A stretch of DNA of 64,000 bases from Afipia sp049747295 (GCF_049747295.1 NZ_JBMHJM010000001.1:372001-436000), one strand, 5' to 3'. Shown: positions 8,089-17,146, numbered from the stretch's first letter. Numbers and translations: made by a program. The notes: a model not told the origin generated them from the sequence alone.

Positions 8089-9411
8089 TTAGCGATAGAG
8101 ACGCTTGGCCTGCCGCTCGGCGGACGCGATGGAGCCCTTGGCGTCCTCACGGCCCGTGCAGTAGTTCGCGAACATGTCGACCACGATGAAGTCGGCGATC
8201 GCGGCGGCTGCGTTCTCACCCAGCGTGCCGAGACCTGCCGGCGTCAGCGTGCGCTTGGCAACATCGCGGTACACTGTGCGCTTCGGATCCGCCGTCCAGA
8301 TCGGGTTGGCGTCGTAGGCCAGCAGGAAGTGCGAGAGATAGCCCTGCGCTGCCGCAACCCACGGATTGAACTGGTCGGCTTCGAGCATGAATGCCGTCAG
8401 CGCCTTACAGGCCTGTGGGTACTTGGTGAAGTTGAACGTCAGCATCGTGAATGGCAGGTGCAGTTCGGTCGGCTTGCCCACCGGTCCGATCGGCATGTAC
8501 GCGTGGTTCATGTCGTCGGCGATAGCCTTGTTCTCCTTCGATGCCGTCACGTACACCGAGATGCCGTTGACGGTGCAGTGGAGCTGGCCGGACAGGAACG
8601 CCTTGTTGTTCGAGGAATCGTTCCACGAGGCGGTGCCGGGGATGAAGGTGCCATACAGAGCCTTCACGTATTCCAGCGCCTTCAGCGTCTCAGGCGAGTT
8701 GATGATGACCTTGTCGTTCTTGTCGACGAGGTAACCACCGTGTGACCACAGCGCCCAGTGCATCCAGGTGTTGGCGTCGCCCGAGGCGTGGCCGATCGCC
8801 ATGCCGGCCGGCGTACCATTCTTGTTGAGGCCCTTGCACAGTTCAAGGAAGCCAGCGTTGTCCTTCGGGAATTCCTTGAAGCCGGCTTTTTCCATCGAGC
8901 TGATGCGGTAGTTCATCAGCGCGCCCGTGCACGCGACTGGAATACCGATCCACTTGCCCTTGGACTTGCCGTAGGCATCGGCCGAAGGTGCCCACCCACC
9001 GTACTTGCCGCCAAGATAGTTCGCAACGTCGGTCACGTCGGTGCACTTCTCCGGGAACAAGTGCGGCAGCGAATAGAGACCCCACACCATGTCGAGGCCC
9101 TGCCCCGTGTTGGCAGCAACCGAAGCCTTCGGCTGAATGTCATCGTAGGACTCGTTCGAGACGTTGACTTCAACGCCGGTCGCCTTGGTGAAGGCCTGGA
9201 TCATGTTCATGAAGGCCTGGTCTTCGGCTTCCACGAAGCGCTTCCAGCGCAGCAGGTTGATCTTGGCGCCTGCTTCCGGCTTCCACTGCGCGGTCTGCGC
9301 CCAAGCCTTGGCAAAGCCCATCAGCTGATCGGCCGTCAGGGTTGCCGCACCGGCAAGCACCGAGGCGCCACCTTTCAGCAACGACCGTCGATTTGGCATA
9401 AACGTCGTCAT
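8089..9411 (-). CDS. Sugar ABC transporter substrate-binding protein, Tat-exported
   Basis: A 440-aa periplasmic binding protein of the extracellular solute-binding family 1. The N-terminus has a twin-arginine motif (NRRSLLKGG) followed by a hydrophobic stretch and AWAQ, pointing to Tat export, as is common for this family in Rhizobiales. A GAAGG ribosome-binding site precedes ATG 9411; an in-frame ATG four codons later is also possible. It is encoded between the ATPase and the two permeases and is the specificity component of the importer. The ligand is unknown; the kinase/aldolase genes of the operon suggest a sugar or sugar acid. Confidence 0.9.
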   Translation of the reverse strand: MTTFMPNRRSLLKGGASVLAGAATLTADQLMGFAKAWAQTAQWKPEAGAKINLLRWKRFVEAEDQAFMNMIQAFTKATGVEVNVSNESYDDIQPKASVAANTGQGLDMVWGLYSLPHLFPEKCTDVTDVANYLGGKYGGWAPSADAYGKSKGKWIGIPVACTGALMNYRISSMEKAGFKEFPKDNAGFLELCKGLNKNGTPAGMAIGHASGDANTWMHWALWSHGGYLVDKNDKVIINSPETLKALEYVKALYGTFIPGTASWNDSSNNKAFLSGQLHCTVNGISVYVTASKENKAIADDMNHAYMPIGPVGKPTELHLPFTMLTFNFTKYPQACKALTAFMLEADQFNPWVAAAQGYLSHFLLAYDANPIWTADPKRTVYRDVAKRTLTPAGLGTLGENAAAAIADFIVVDMFANYCTGREDAKGSIASAERQAKRLYR

Positions 9412-9493
9412 AGTGACCTTCTCCCTGTTACACCGGCTCTTGATGATGCGGGCCGGCTATTCGTTACGAATGTTGTCGTTTCTCAGAAGCACC

Positions 9494-10561
9494 TCAGTTA
9501 ATCAGGCGCTTTCCTGTCTCCTTGTCGAAGACGTGTGCTGAGCTCGGGACCGGCTTCAGCTTGATCTTGTCGCCCGGCTTGACCGGACGGCGGTCGCGGA
9601 TCACCGCAATCAGGTCCTGATCACCAATGCGCGCGACGATCTGCGTCTCCGAACCGGTCGGTTCAACGACCGCAACCTCGGCGTCGACGCCATCATCGGC
9701 GAATTCGAGATGCTCGGGGCGGATGCCGTAGGTCACGGGCTGGCCATCGAGGCCGGAGCGTGATGCCAACAGCGGCAGACGGCTGCCGTTCGGCGTCTCG
9801 ACATAAGGCTGATTGCTGTTAACGAGCTTGCCTTCGAGGAAATTCATCGCGGGCGAACCGATGAACCCGGCGACAAACTTGTTGTCCGGATGATCGTAAA
9901 GCTCCAGCGGCGAGCCCATCTGCTCGACGATTCCGTCGTGCATGACGACGATCTTGTCCGCCATGGTCATGGCTTCGATCTGATCGTGCGTCACGTAAAC
10001 CGTGGTGGTCTTGAGCCGCTGATGCAGTTCCTTGATTTCGGTGCGCATGGCAACGCGCAGCTTGGCATCAAGATTCGAAAGCGGTTCGTCGAACAGGAAC
10101 ACCTGCGGATCACGCACAATTGCGCGGCCCATTGCGACGCGCTGGCGCTGACCGCCGGACAATTGCCGTGGATAGCGCTCCAGCATCTCGCGCAAGCCGA
10201 GAATGTCGGCAGCACGGCCCACCAGCTTGTTGATCTCGTCCTGATTTGCGTTACGCAGCTTCAGCGAGAAGCCCATGTTCTGGGCCACCGTCATGTGCGG
10301 ATACAGCGCGTAATTCTGGAACACCATGGCGATGTCCCGCTCCTTCGGCTGCACGTCATTGACGACGCGGTCCCCGATCGAAATCGTCCCAGAGGTGATC
10401 TTTTCCAGACCCGCCAGCATGCGCAGCAAGGTCGATTTTCCGCAGCCTGAAGGGCCTACCAGAACGACGAATTGGCCGTCCTCGATAGGAACTGTCACGC
10501 CGTGCAGGACTTCGAATCCACCAAACGATTTACGCACGTCGTGAATGTGCACGGACGCCAT
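9494..10561 (-). CDS. ABC transporter ATP-binding protein, UgpC/MalK family
   Basis: A 355-aa ATPase. Walker A is GPSGCGKST near residue 36, the signature is LSGGQRQRVAMGRA near 135, Walker B is VFLFDEPLSNLD and the switch histidine is in YVTHDQIEAMTMA. The last third is a MalK-type TOBE/MOP regulatory domain (YGIRPEHLEF). It is the first gene of the minus-strand operon ending with eda and has a good GAGGAG site. It faces the divergent dehydratase operon across a 279-nt intergenic region. Confidence 0.95.
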   Translation of the reverse strand: MASVHIHDVRKSFGGFEVLHGVTVPIEDGQFVVLVGPSGCGKSTLLRMLAGLEKITSGTISIGDRVVNDVQPKERDIAMVFQNYALYPHMTVAQNMGFSLKLRNANQDEINKLVGRAADILGLREMLERYPRQLSGGQRQRVAMGRAIVRDPQVFLFDEPLSNLDAKLRVAMRTEIKELHQRLKTTTVYVTHDQIEAMTMADKIVVMHDGIVEQMGSPLELYDHPDNKFVAGFIGSPAMNFLEGKLVNSNQPYVETPNGSRLPLLASRSGLDGQPVTYGIRPEHLEFADDGVDAEVAVVEPTGSETQIVARIGDQDLIAVIRDRRPVKPGDKIKLKPVPSSAHVFDKETGKRLIN

Positions 10562-10692
10562 ATAGCTCTCTCCTCGTATTCCCCGGCGTCGTCCGGCGTA
10601 AGGCCGTCGCTGCTCTGTCGTTTTTCTGAAACTTCGTGTTGGAAGTTCGGCTTGAAGGTATTGCCAGCGGTTTGACCGTTCTTGCTATTAGA

Positions 10693-10707
10693 CTGATGTC
10701 TTATCAG
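10693..10707. promoter_or_regulatory. Candidate operator between divergent sugar-acid operons
   Basis: CTGAT-GTCTT-ATCAG is a perfect 5+5 inverted repeat in the only non-coding segment between the two divergent operons (10562-10840). Size and position fit a GntR- or LacI-type site controlling both operons. No regulator gene is encoded nearby. The regulator family is inference and the site could be chance, because the arms are only 5 nt. Confidence 0.4.
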
Positions 10708-10840
10708 ACTTTTTCGATTGTGTCCCTTAATTGGTCAAAGATCGGATGTTTGGCCCGGCAACGTTGCAGAGGTCGGCCCGACATGCAAACATTACTGCAG
10801 CCAGTCACACAAAGAGTTGTGTGCAGTGCGGGAGAAACCT

Positions 10841-12682
10841 GTGACAAAAAACGCCAACGACAACGACGCCACGACCAGCAATGCCAATAATAAAGGCAAG
10901 GGTCGCAAACTCCGTTCTCAGCTCTGGTTCGACAATCCCCATAATCCGGGGATGACTGCGCTCTATCTCGAGCGGTACCTGAATTACGGCCTGACCCGTC
11001 AGGAATTGCAGTCCGGCAAGCCGATTATCGGCATCGCGCAGACTGGTAACGATCTCTCCCCCTGCAACCGCCACCACATCGAGCTCGCTCAGCGCGTGCG
11101 CGAGGGCATCCGCGAGGCCGGCGGCATCGCGATGGAATTCCCGACCCACCCGATTCAGGAAACCGGAAAGCGGCCGACCGCGGCGCTTGACCGTAATCTT
11201 GCTTATCTCGGACTTGTCGAAATCCTGTTCGGCTACCCGCTGGACGGCGTGGTGCTCACCACCGGATGTGACAAAACAACCCCGGCCTGCATGATGGCCG
11301 CAGCAACGGTCAACATTCCTGCGATCGTGCTCTCCGGCGGCCCAATGCTCAACGGCTGGTTCAACGGCGAACGGACCGGCTCCGGTACCGTGGTCTGGAA
11401 ATCGCGCGAGGAAATGGCCGCCGGCAAGATCAATTACGATGAATTCATGGAGATCGTCGCCTCCTCCGCACCATCGGTCGGCCATTGCAACACCATGGGC
11501 ACTGCCTCCACCATGAACTCGCTGGCCGAGGCGCTCGGCTTTTCGTTGCCCGGTTGCGCGGCCATTCCGGCGCCTTATCGCGAACGCGGACAGATTGCCT
11601 ATGAGACCGGCAAACGCGCGGTCGAGATGGTGTGGGAAGATCTCAAACCGTCAGATTTCCTCACCCGTGAAGCATTCGAGAACTGCATTGTGGTCAACTC
11701 GGCGATTGGTGGCTCCACCAACGCGCCAATCCACATCAATGCCCTCGCCCGTCATATCGGCGTCGAACTCACCGTCGAGGATTGGCAGAAATTCGGTCAC
11801 GACGTTCCGCTGCTCGTGAATATGCAGCCTGCGGGATATTACCTCGGTGAAGAGTATCATCGCGCAGGCGGCGTTCCGGCCGTGGTACGCGAGCTGATGA
11901 AGCACAAGCGCATCCATGAAAATGCATTGACCGTCAACGGCAAGACCATGGGCGAGAACTGCAAAGCCGCGGTTGCGCCGGATAACGACGTGATCCGCAC
12001 CTACGACAAGCCGCTGGTGAAAGATGCGGGATTCCTCGTCCTGCGCGGCAACCTGTTCGACTCCGCCATCATGAAGACCAGCGTGATTTCGAAGGAATTC
12101 CGCGACCGCTATCTGTCGAATCCGAAGGATCCTGAAGCTTTCGAGGGACGCGCGATCGTGTTCGAAGGCCCGGAAGACTATCATGACCGCATCGACGATC
12201 CGTCCCTGAACATCGACGAGCACTGCATGCTGTTCGTCCGCGGTGTCGGTCCGATCGGCTATCCCGGCGGCGCGGAAGTGGTGAACATGCAGCCGCCCGC
12301 GGCCCTGATCAAAAAGGGAATCACTGCGCTGCCGTGCATCGGCGATGGGCGGCAGTCCGGCACGTCGGGCTCGCCATCGATCCTCAATGCCTCGCCGGAA
12401 GCGGCAGCCAACGGCGGCCTCGCGATTCTCAAGACCGGTGACCGTGTCCGCATCGACCTGAAGAAGGGTGAAGCGAACATCCTGATTTCCGACGACGAGG
12501 TGAAGCAGCGCCACGCGGATTTGCAAGCAAAGGGCGGCTTCCCCTTCCCGGCCAATCAGACCCCATGGCAGGAGCTTTATCGCAACACCGTCGGCCAGCA
12601 TGCCACCGGTGCGTGCCTGGAGCTTGCAACACGCTATCATAACATCGCCGGCACCGTCGGCGTTGCGCGTGACAACCACTAA
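10841..12682 (+). CDS. IlvD/Edd-family dehydratase (pentonate/hexonate dehydratase-like)
   Basis: A 613-aa Fe-S-dependent dehydratase that would convert an aldonic acid to its 2-keto-3-deoxy form. GTG 10841 is chosen as the start because GGAG lies at 10831-10834 with a 6-nt spacer; no ATG is suitably placed. Iron-sulfur cysteines lie in NDLSPCNRHH, TTGCDKTTPACMM and VGHCNTMGTAST. The substrate/Mg region GDGRQSGTSGSPSILNASPEAA is conserved. The length of about 600 residues and these motifs fit the arabinonate/xylonate dehydratase branch rather than biosynthetic IlvD. It leads an operon with two SDR dehydrogenases and is divergent from the sugar importer. The exact aldonate is unknown. Confidence 0.88.
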   Translation: MTKNANDNDATTSNANNKGKGRKLRSQLWFDNPHNPGMTALYLERYLNYGLTRQELQSGKPIIGIAQTGNDLSPCNRHHIELAQRVREGIREAGGIAMEFPTHPIQETGKRPTAALDRNLAYLGLVEILFGYPLDGVVLTTGCDKTTPACMMAAATVNIPAIVLSGGPMLNGWFNGERTGSGTVVWKSREEMAAGKINYDEFMEIVASSAPSVGHCNTMGTASTMNSLAEALGFSLPGCAAIPAPYRERGQIAYETGKRAVEMVWEDLKPSDFLTREAFENCIVVNSAIGGSTNAPIHINALARHIGVELTVEDWQKFGHDVPLLVNMQPAGYYLGEEYHRAGGVPAVVRELMKHKRIHENALTVNGKTMGENCKAAVAPDNDVIRTYDKPLVKDAGFLVLRGNLFDSAIMKTSVISKEFRDRYLSNPKDPEAFEGRAIVFEGPEDYHDRIDDPSLNIDEHCMLFVRGVGPIGYPGGAEVVNMQPPAALIKKGITALPCIGDGRQSGTSGSPSILNASPEAAANGGLAILKTGDRVRIDLKKGEANILISDDEVKQRHADLQAKGGFPFPANQTPWQELYRNTVGQHATGACLELATRYHNIAGTVGVARDNH

Positions 12683-12705
12683 GAACAATTCAAGGCAGGA
12701 AACAG

Positions 12706-13440
12706 ATGTCTGATCGATTGAAAGGCAAGCGCGCCTTCGTGACAGCGGGTGCGGTAGGGATCGGACGCGCGTGCGCCATCGCCTTCGCGAAAGAAGGCGC
12801 GACCGTGATCGCGACCGATCTTGATGAGAAAACAGTCGCAACACTGACCAAGGAAGGTGTCGCGGAAACGTTCAAACTTGATGCCCGTGACACGGCGGCT
12901 GTCGATGCGCTCGCCAAGCGCGTCGGCAAGGTGGACATCCTGCTGAATGCCGCAGGCTTCGTGCACAACGGTACCGTCCTGGAATGCTCGGAAGACGACT
13001 GGGACTTCTCGTTCGACCTCAACGTGAAATCCATGCATCGTACGATCAAGGCGTTCCTGCCTGCCATGCTGGAAGGCGGCGGCGGTTCGATCGTCAACGT
13101 CTCCTCGGCTGCCGGCGTGTTCAAGGCCGCACCAAACCGCTACGTCTACAGTGCCACCAAGGCAGCGGTGGCCGCGCTGACCCGCGCAGTTGCGGTCGAC
13201 TTCATCACCAAGGGCGTCCGCTGCAACGCGATCTGCCCCGGCACAATCGAAACCCCGTCCATGCTGGGCCGTGCGGCGGCGCTCGGCGCCGGTGGCCGGG
13301 ACATGTTCGTCAGCCGTCAGCCCATGGGCCGCCTCGGCACGGCAGAGGAAATCGCTGCGCTTGCCGTCTACCTCGCCAGCGATGAAAGCGCATTCACCAC
13401 CGGTGTCGCGCACATCATCGACGGCGGCTGGACGCTCTAG
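12706..13440 (+). CDS. SDR dehydrogenase, BDH2 / 2-keto-3-deoxy-L-fuconate dehydrogenase-like
   Basis: A 244-aa classical SDR with the NAD-binding motif at residues 13-20 (TAGAVGIG), Ser133, and the catalytic Tyr148-x-x-x-Lys152 (YSATK). NAAGFVHNGTVLECSEDDWDF and the C-terminal IIDGGW resemble the DHRS6/BDH2 branch, whose bacterial members include 2-keto-3-deoxy-L-fuconate dehydrogenases. It follows the dehydratase by 23 nt with AGGAAACAG before ATG, so oxidation of the 2-keto-3-deoxy acid made by that dehydratase is a coherent role. 3-Hydroxybutyrate dehydrogenase is the alternative from family alone. Confidence 0.85.
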   Translation: MSDRLKGKRAFVTAGAVGIGRACAIAFAKEGATVIATDLDEKTVATLTKEGVAETFKLDARDTAAVDALAKRVGKVDILLNAAGFVHNGTVLECSEDDWDFSFDLNVKSMHRTIKAFLPAMLEGGGGSIVNVSSAAGVFKAAPNRYVYSATKAAVAALTRAVAVDFITKGVRCNAICPGTIETPSMLGRAAALGAGGRDMFVSRQPMGRLGTAEEIAALAVYLASDESAFTTGVAHIIDGGWTL

Positions 13441-13453
13441 TTTTTAAGTGGAC

Positions 13454-13497
13454 GCGTTTTCTTCACGCGAACCGGAATCCACTTCGCTTGAAAACGC
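13454..13497. repeat. Palindromic intergenic repeat (Bradyrhizobium-type)
   Basis: A 44-nt element in the gap between the two SDR genes. Its outer arms GCGTTTTC (13454-13461) and GAAAACGC (13490-13497) are exact inverted repeats, and the inside has the imperfect TTCACGCGAA and ACTTCGCTTGAA segments. Elements of this appearance are common between genes in Bradyrhizobium relatives (recalled, not searched). A partial copy lies at 3505-3524. Confidence 0.65.
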
Positions 13498-13525
13498 TAT
13501 CGTAAAACAAATCTGGAGAAACGCT

Positions 13526-14272
13526 TTGAACAAGATTGACCTGACCGGACGATGTGCCGTGGTCACCGGCGGCGCGCAGGGTTTTGGCCGCGCCATCACT
13601 GAACGCTTTGTCGCCTCGGGCGCGAAAGTCGCAATCTGGGATTTCGACCAGCCGCTGGCGGACAAAACTGCCAAGGAAATCGGTCCCGCTGTCACGGCCC
13701 TCGAAGTTGACGTCACCAGCGTCGACGCCGTGGAAGCCGCAACCGCTGCGACGCTGAAGGCCTTCGGCCGCATCGATATTCTCGTCAACAACGCAGGCAT
13801 CGCCGGCGTCAACAAGCCAGTCGCCGACCTGTCCTATGACGAGTGGCGGCAGGTGATGAAGATCAATCTCGACGGCCCCTTCATCTGCTGCAAGGCCCTC
13901 GTGCCGACGATGAAGAAGCAAAACTACGGGCGCATCGTGAACATTGCCTCCATTGCGGGCAAGGAAGGCAACCCCAACGCATCGCACTACTCGGCCTCCA
14001 AGGCCGGCGTGATCGCCCTGACAAAATCGCTGGGCAAGGAGCTGGCCGGCACGGACATCGCCGTCAATGCGGTCACCCCCGCGGCCGCGAAAACCGCGAT
14101 TTTCGATCAGATGACGCAGCAGCACATCGACTTCATGCTGTCGAAGATTCCACGCGGACGCTTTTTGAAGGTCGACGAACTTGCGTCGCTGGTTGCGTGG
14201 ATGTCGTCGGAGGAATGCCTCTACACCACCGGCGCTGTGTTCGACATCTCAGGTGGCCGCGCGACTTACTGA
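13526..14272 (+). CDS. SDR family oxidoreductase (sugar dehydrogenase-like)
   Basis: A 248-aa classical SDR. The start is TTG 13526, preceded by GGAG at 13515-13518 with a 7-nt spacer; the frame stays open upstream through the repeat element, but that part is not protein-like. Motifs are TGGAQGFG at residues 14-21, NNAG at 88-91, Ser142, Tyr155 and Lys159 (YSASK). It ends the three-gene operon with the dehydratase and the other SDR, and likely oxidises the free sugar or an intermediate of the same pathway. The specific substrate cannot be read from the sequence. Confidence 0.87.
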   Translation: MNKIDLTGRCAVVTGGAQGFGRAITERFVASGAKVAIWDFDQPLADKTAKEIGPAVTALEVDVTSVDAVEAATAATLKAFGRIDILVNNAGIAGVNKPVADLSYDEWRQVMKINLDGPFICCKALVPTMKKQNYGRIVNIASIAGKEGNPNASHYSASKAGVIALTKSLGKELAGTDIAVNAVTPAAAKTAIFDQMTQQHIDFMLSKIPRGRFLKVDELASLVAWMSSEECLYTTGAVFDISGGRATY

Positions 14273-14298
14273 GCCTGCCCCTAAAGTACATCACAATA

Positions 14299-14328
14299 AA
14301 AAATGCCGGGCTTTGGCCCGGCATTTTT
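14299..14328. terminator. Bidirectional terminator between convergent operons
   Basis: A perfect 13-bp stem AAAAATGCCGGGC/GCCCGGCATTTTT with loop TTTG sits between the converging SDR and dehydratase genes. The A-run and T-run flanks make it work in both directions. Confidence 0.93.
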
Positions 14329-14349
14329 GTTCCGTCGTGAGCGAAGTGA

Positions 14350-16053
14350 CTACTTTCCTTCACGCCGCATGAAATCGAAATCGCAGCCTTCGTCGGCCTG
14401 CGTGATCGTCTCATTAAAGAGCTGCGCATAACCGCGCTTCGCCCAGTCCGGCGTCTGCAGTTTCGGAAGCGCAGCTTGCCGTTTCTTCAGTTCAGCCTCG
14501 TCCACGAGAAGATCGATGCTGCGGCTGGCAACATCGAGCTTGATCATGTCGCCGGTCTGCACCAGCGCCAGTGGCCCGCCGACCGCCGACTCCGGCGTGA
14601 TATGCAGGACGATGGTGCCGAACGCAGTGCCGCTCATGCGCGCGTCGGAAATGCGGACCATGTCCTTCACGCCCGTGCGCAGAATCTTCTGCGGGATCGG
14701 CAGATACCCTGCCTCCGGCATGCCCGGTGCCCCTTTCGGACCGGCATTGCGCAGCACCAGCACGTCCTCCGCCTTCACATCCAGATCTGGATCGTCCACG
14801 CGCAGCGTCATGTCCTCGACGGACTCAAAGACAACGGCCCGGCCGGTGTGCTGCAAGAGATTCGCGCTTGCCGCGGACTGCTTGATCACCGCACCACGGG
14901 GGGCGAGATTGCCGTGCAGGACGGCCATCGCACCTTCCGACTTGATCGGATTGTTGCGCGAGCGGATCGCATCCTGGCCCGGCACCTCTTCGGCCTTCGC
15001 GACAACGTCGCGCAGCGTGCCACCGGCAACGGTCTTGGCGTCGAGATCAATCAGATCGCCGAGCTCCTTCATCAACTTCGGCACGCCGCCGGCATGATGG
15101 AAGTGCTCCATGTAATGCTGACCGGACGGCTTGAGGTCGATCAGCACAGGCACTTCGCGGCCGAGCTTGTCGAAAGCATCCAATTCGATGTTGTGCGGTG
15201 TGCGGTTGGCGATCGCCGTCAGGTGGATCAGACCATTGGTCGAGCCGCCGATGGCCTGCAGCACCACCTGCGCGTTGCGGAACGCCGATGGTGTCAGCAA
15301 CTCACTGGGGCGCGGGCCACCCGTGACGGCCATTTCCGCCGCGCGCTTGCCGCTCGCCTCGGCCGAACGGACGCGTTCGGCATGGGGCGCCGGAATGGTC
15401 GCGCTCATGGGCAGCGACAGCCCCAACGTTTCCGTGATGCAAGCCATGGTGCTTGCGGTGCCCATCACCATGCAGGTGCCCACCGACGGAGCGAGACGAC
15501 CGTTGACCGCTTCGATCTCCTCCGCATCGATTTCACCGGCGCGATATTTCCCCCACATCCGACGGCAATCGGTGCAGGCACCCAGCACTTCGCCCTTGTG
15601 GTGACCCACCACCATCGGGCCGACCGGGATCACGACTGTCGGCAGATCGGCGCTGACAGCCGCCATGATCTGTGCCGGCAAGGTCTTGTCGCAGCCACCA
15701 ATCACCACAACCGCATCCATCGGCTGTGCGCGGATCATCTCCTCCGTATCCATGGCCATCAGATTGCGAAGATACATCGACGTCGGATACGAGAAGCTCT
15801 CGGCAATAGAGATGGTCGGGAACACCATCGGCATGGCGCCGGCCAGCATGACGCCGCGCTTCACCGCCTCGATCAGCTGCGGGACATTGCCATGACAGGG
15901 ATTGTAGTCGCTGTAGGTGTTGGTGATGCCGACGATGGGGCGCTCCAGCGCGTCATCGGAATAGCCCATTGCCTTGATGAAGGCCTTACGCAGGAACAGC
16001 GAAAACCCGGGATCGCCGTAACTGGTCAGCCCCTTCTTGAGACCTTTGGTCAT
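14350..16053 (-). CDS. IlvD/Edd-family dehydratase, second paralogue
   Basis: A 567-aa Fe-S dehydratase of the dihydroxy-acid/aldonate group. Cysteine motifs are in SDYNPCHGN, GGCDKTLPAQIM and VGTCMVMGTAST. The C-terminal half carries RISDARMSGTAFGTIVLHITPESAVGG, the conserved substrate/Mg segment. It differs markedly from the paralogue at 10841-12682 (shorter N-terminus, EACTDCRR-type insert GACTDCRRMWGKYRAGEI), so it is an independent enzyme for another aldonate such as L-arabinonate or gluconate. It follows a Bug-type binding protein with an 86-nt gap and ends at a bidirectional terminator. It is probably not the biosynthetic IlvD. Confidence 0.85.
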   Translation of the reverse strand: MTKGLKKGLTSYGDPGFSLFLRKAFIKAMGYSDDALERPIVGITNTYSDYNPCHGNVPQLIEAVKRGVMLAGAMPMVFPTISIAESFSYPTSMYLRNLMAMDTEEMIRAQPMDAVVVIGGCDKTLPAQIMAAVSADLPTVVIPVGPMVVGHHKGEVLGACTDCRRMWGKYRAGEIDAEEIEAVNGRLAPSVGTCMVMGTASTMACITETLGLSLPMSATIPAPHAERVRSAEASGKRAAEMAVTGGPRPSELLTPSAFRNAQVVLQAIGGSTNGLIHLTAIANRTPHNIELDAFDKLGREVPVLIDLKPSGQHYMEHFHHAGGVPKLMKELGDLIDLDAKTVAGGTLRDVVAKAEEVPGQDAIRSRNNPIKSEGAMAVLHGNLAPRGAVIKQSAASANLLQHTGRAVVFESVEDMTLRVDDPDLDVKAEDVLVLRNAGPKGAPGMPEAGYLPIPQKILRTGVKDMVRISDARMSGTAFGTIVLHITPESAVGGPLALVQTGDMIKLDVASRSIDLLVDEAELKKRQAALPKLQTPDWAKRGYAQLFNETITQADEGCDFDFMRREGK

Positions 16054-16139
16054 TTTGTCTTTTCCGTCAGATTCTTAAGCGAGAATTGCGCAAGCGGCAG
16101 TTAAAGACCATTTCTTGCCGAAACGCAAAGCGACTGCAT

Positions 16140-17102
16140 TTAATCGATCCGGGCGCCGGAATCCTTGGCAACCTTCTTCCACTTCTGGGTTTCCGCGGCG
16201 ATGAAACTGGCGACCTCTGCCGGCGGTTGACCGCCAGGTTGCGCCCCCATGTCCCGCAACCGCGCGACGATGTTGGGCTCTTTCAGGATGTCGCTGATTT
16301 GCTTGTACAGCTTGTCGCGAACGGCCTGCGGCGTGCCTTTGGGCACCATGAAGCCGAACCAGGTGGTGACATCGTAGCCCTTCAATCCGGCTTCTGCGAG
16401 CGTCGGCAGGTCGGGAAAGAACGGCGAGCGCTCGGGCGTGCTGACCGCAAGCGCACGGACACTGCCGGCCTGGATATGAGGCATTGCCGATCCGCTGGTC
16501 TCGATGGCCATTTGAATCTGTCCTGAGATCAGGTCAGTCATCATCGGCGCGCCGCCCTTATAGGGCACGTGCACGATGTCGACGCCGAGCATGGCCCGGA
16601 AAAGTTCGCCCGACATGTGTTCCGTGCTGCCCGGCCCTGCCGAGCCGAAGTTGACCTTGCCTGGATTGGCCTTGATGTAGGCGATCAGTTCGCTAACGGT
16701 TTTCGCGGGCACCGATGGATGGACGATCAGGACGTTGGGCACCTGGGCTGCCAGCGTGATCGGCTCGAAATCCTTCTCGAAATCATAGGGCAGCGACTTG
16801 TAGAGACCTGGCGCCATCGTATGAGCAACAGTGGCAAGGAATATCGTGTAGCCGTCCGGCGCCGCCTTCGCGGCCATTCCCGCCGCGAGCGTCCCTCCCG
16901 CCCCTGCGCGGTTCTCCACCACGACCGGCTGCCCGAGCTTTTCCGTCAACGCCTGCGCAATCGGCCGTGCCACCAGATCCGTTGTGCCGCCCGCCGCAAA
17001 CGGGACAACCAGCGTGATCGGCCGCGTCGGCCAGTCCTGCGCATAGACGGAACTGGACAACAGCAGGGCGACGAAAGCGAGTGCAGTTCGGACGAGGGAC
17101 AT
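16140..17102 (-). CDS. Bug-family (TctC-like) substrate-binding protein
   Basis: A 320-aa periplasmic binding protein of the tripartite tricarboxylate receptor type. It has an N-terminal signal peptide (hydrophobic stretch ending VYAQDWP), the family segment PITLVVPFAAGGTTD and VVENRAGAGG. Start 17102 is preferred because GTGGA lies 9 nt upstream; ATG 17111 has no spacing to it. The matching TctA and TctB membrane subunits are not in the window, so the protein is an orphan receptor, which is frequent in this family. It lies between altronate dehydratase and a sugar-acid dehydratase, pointing to a hydroxy- or sugar-acid ligand. Confidence 0.9.
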   Translation of the reverse strand: MSLVRTALAFVALLLSSSVYAQDWPTRPITLVVPFAAGGTTDLVARPIAQALTEKLGQPVVVENRAGAGGTLAAGMAAKAAPDGYTIFLATVAHTMAPGLYKSLPYDFEKDFEPITLAAQVPNVLIVHPSVPAKTVSELIAYIKANPGKVNFGSAGPGSTEHMSGELFRAMLGVDIVHVPYKGGAPMMTDLISGQIQMAIETSGSAMPHIQAGSVRALAVSTPERSPFFPDLPTLAEAGLKGYDVTTWFGFMVPKGTPQAVRDKLYKQISDILKEPNIVARLRDMGAQPGGQPPAEVASFIAAETQKWKKVAKDSGARID

Positions 17103-17146
17103 GCGGATCATTCCACTGCGTTGGCGGTTCACCGGGCTATTTCGGC

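Noticed and set aside
14476..16104. Plus-strand open frame of about 540 codons across the second dehydratase
   Set aside because: His- and Arg-rich translation with no family motif, antisense to an intact dehydratase.
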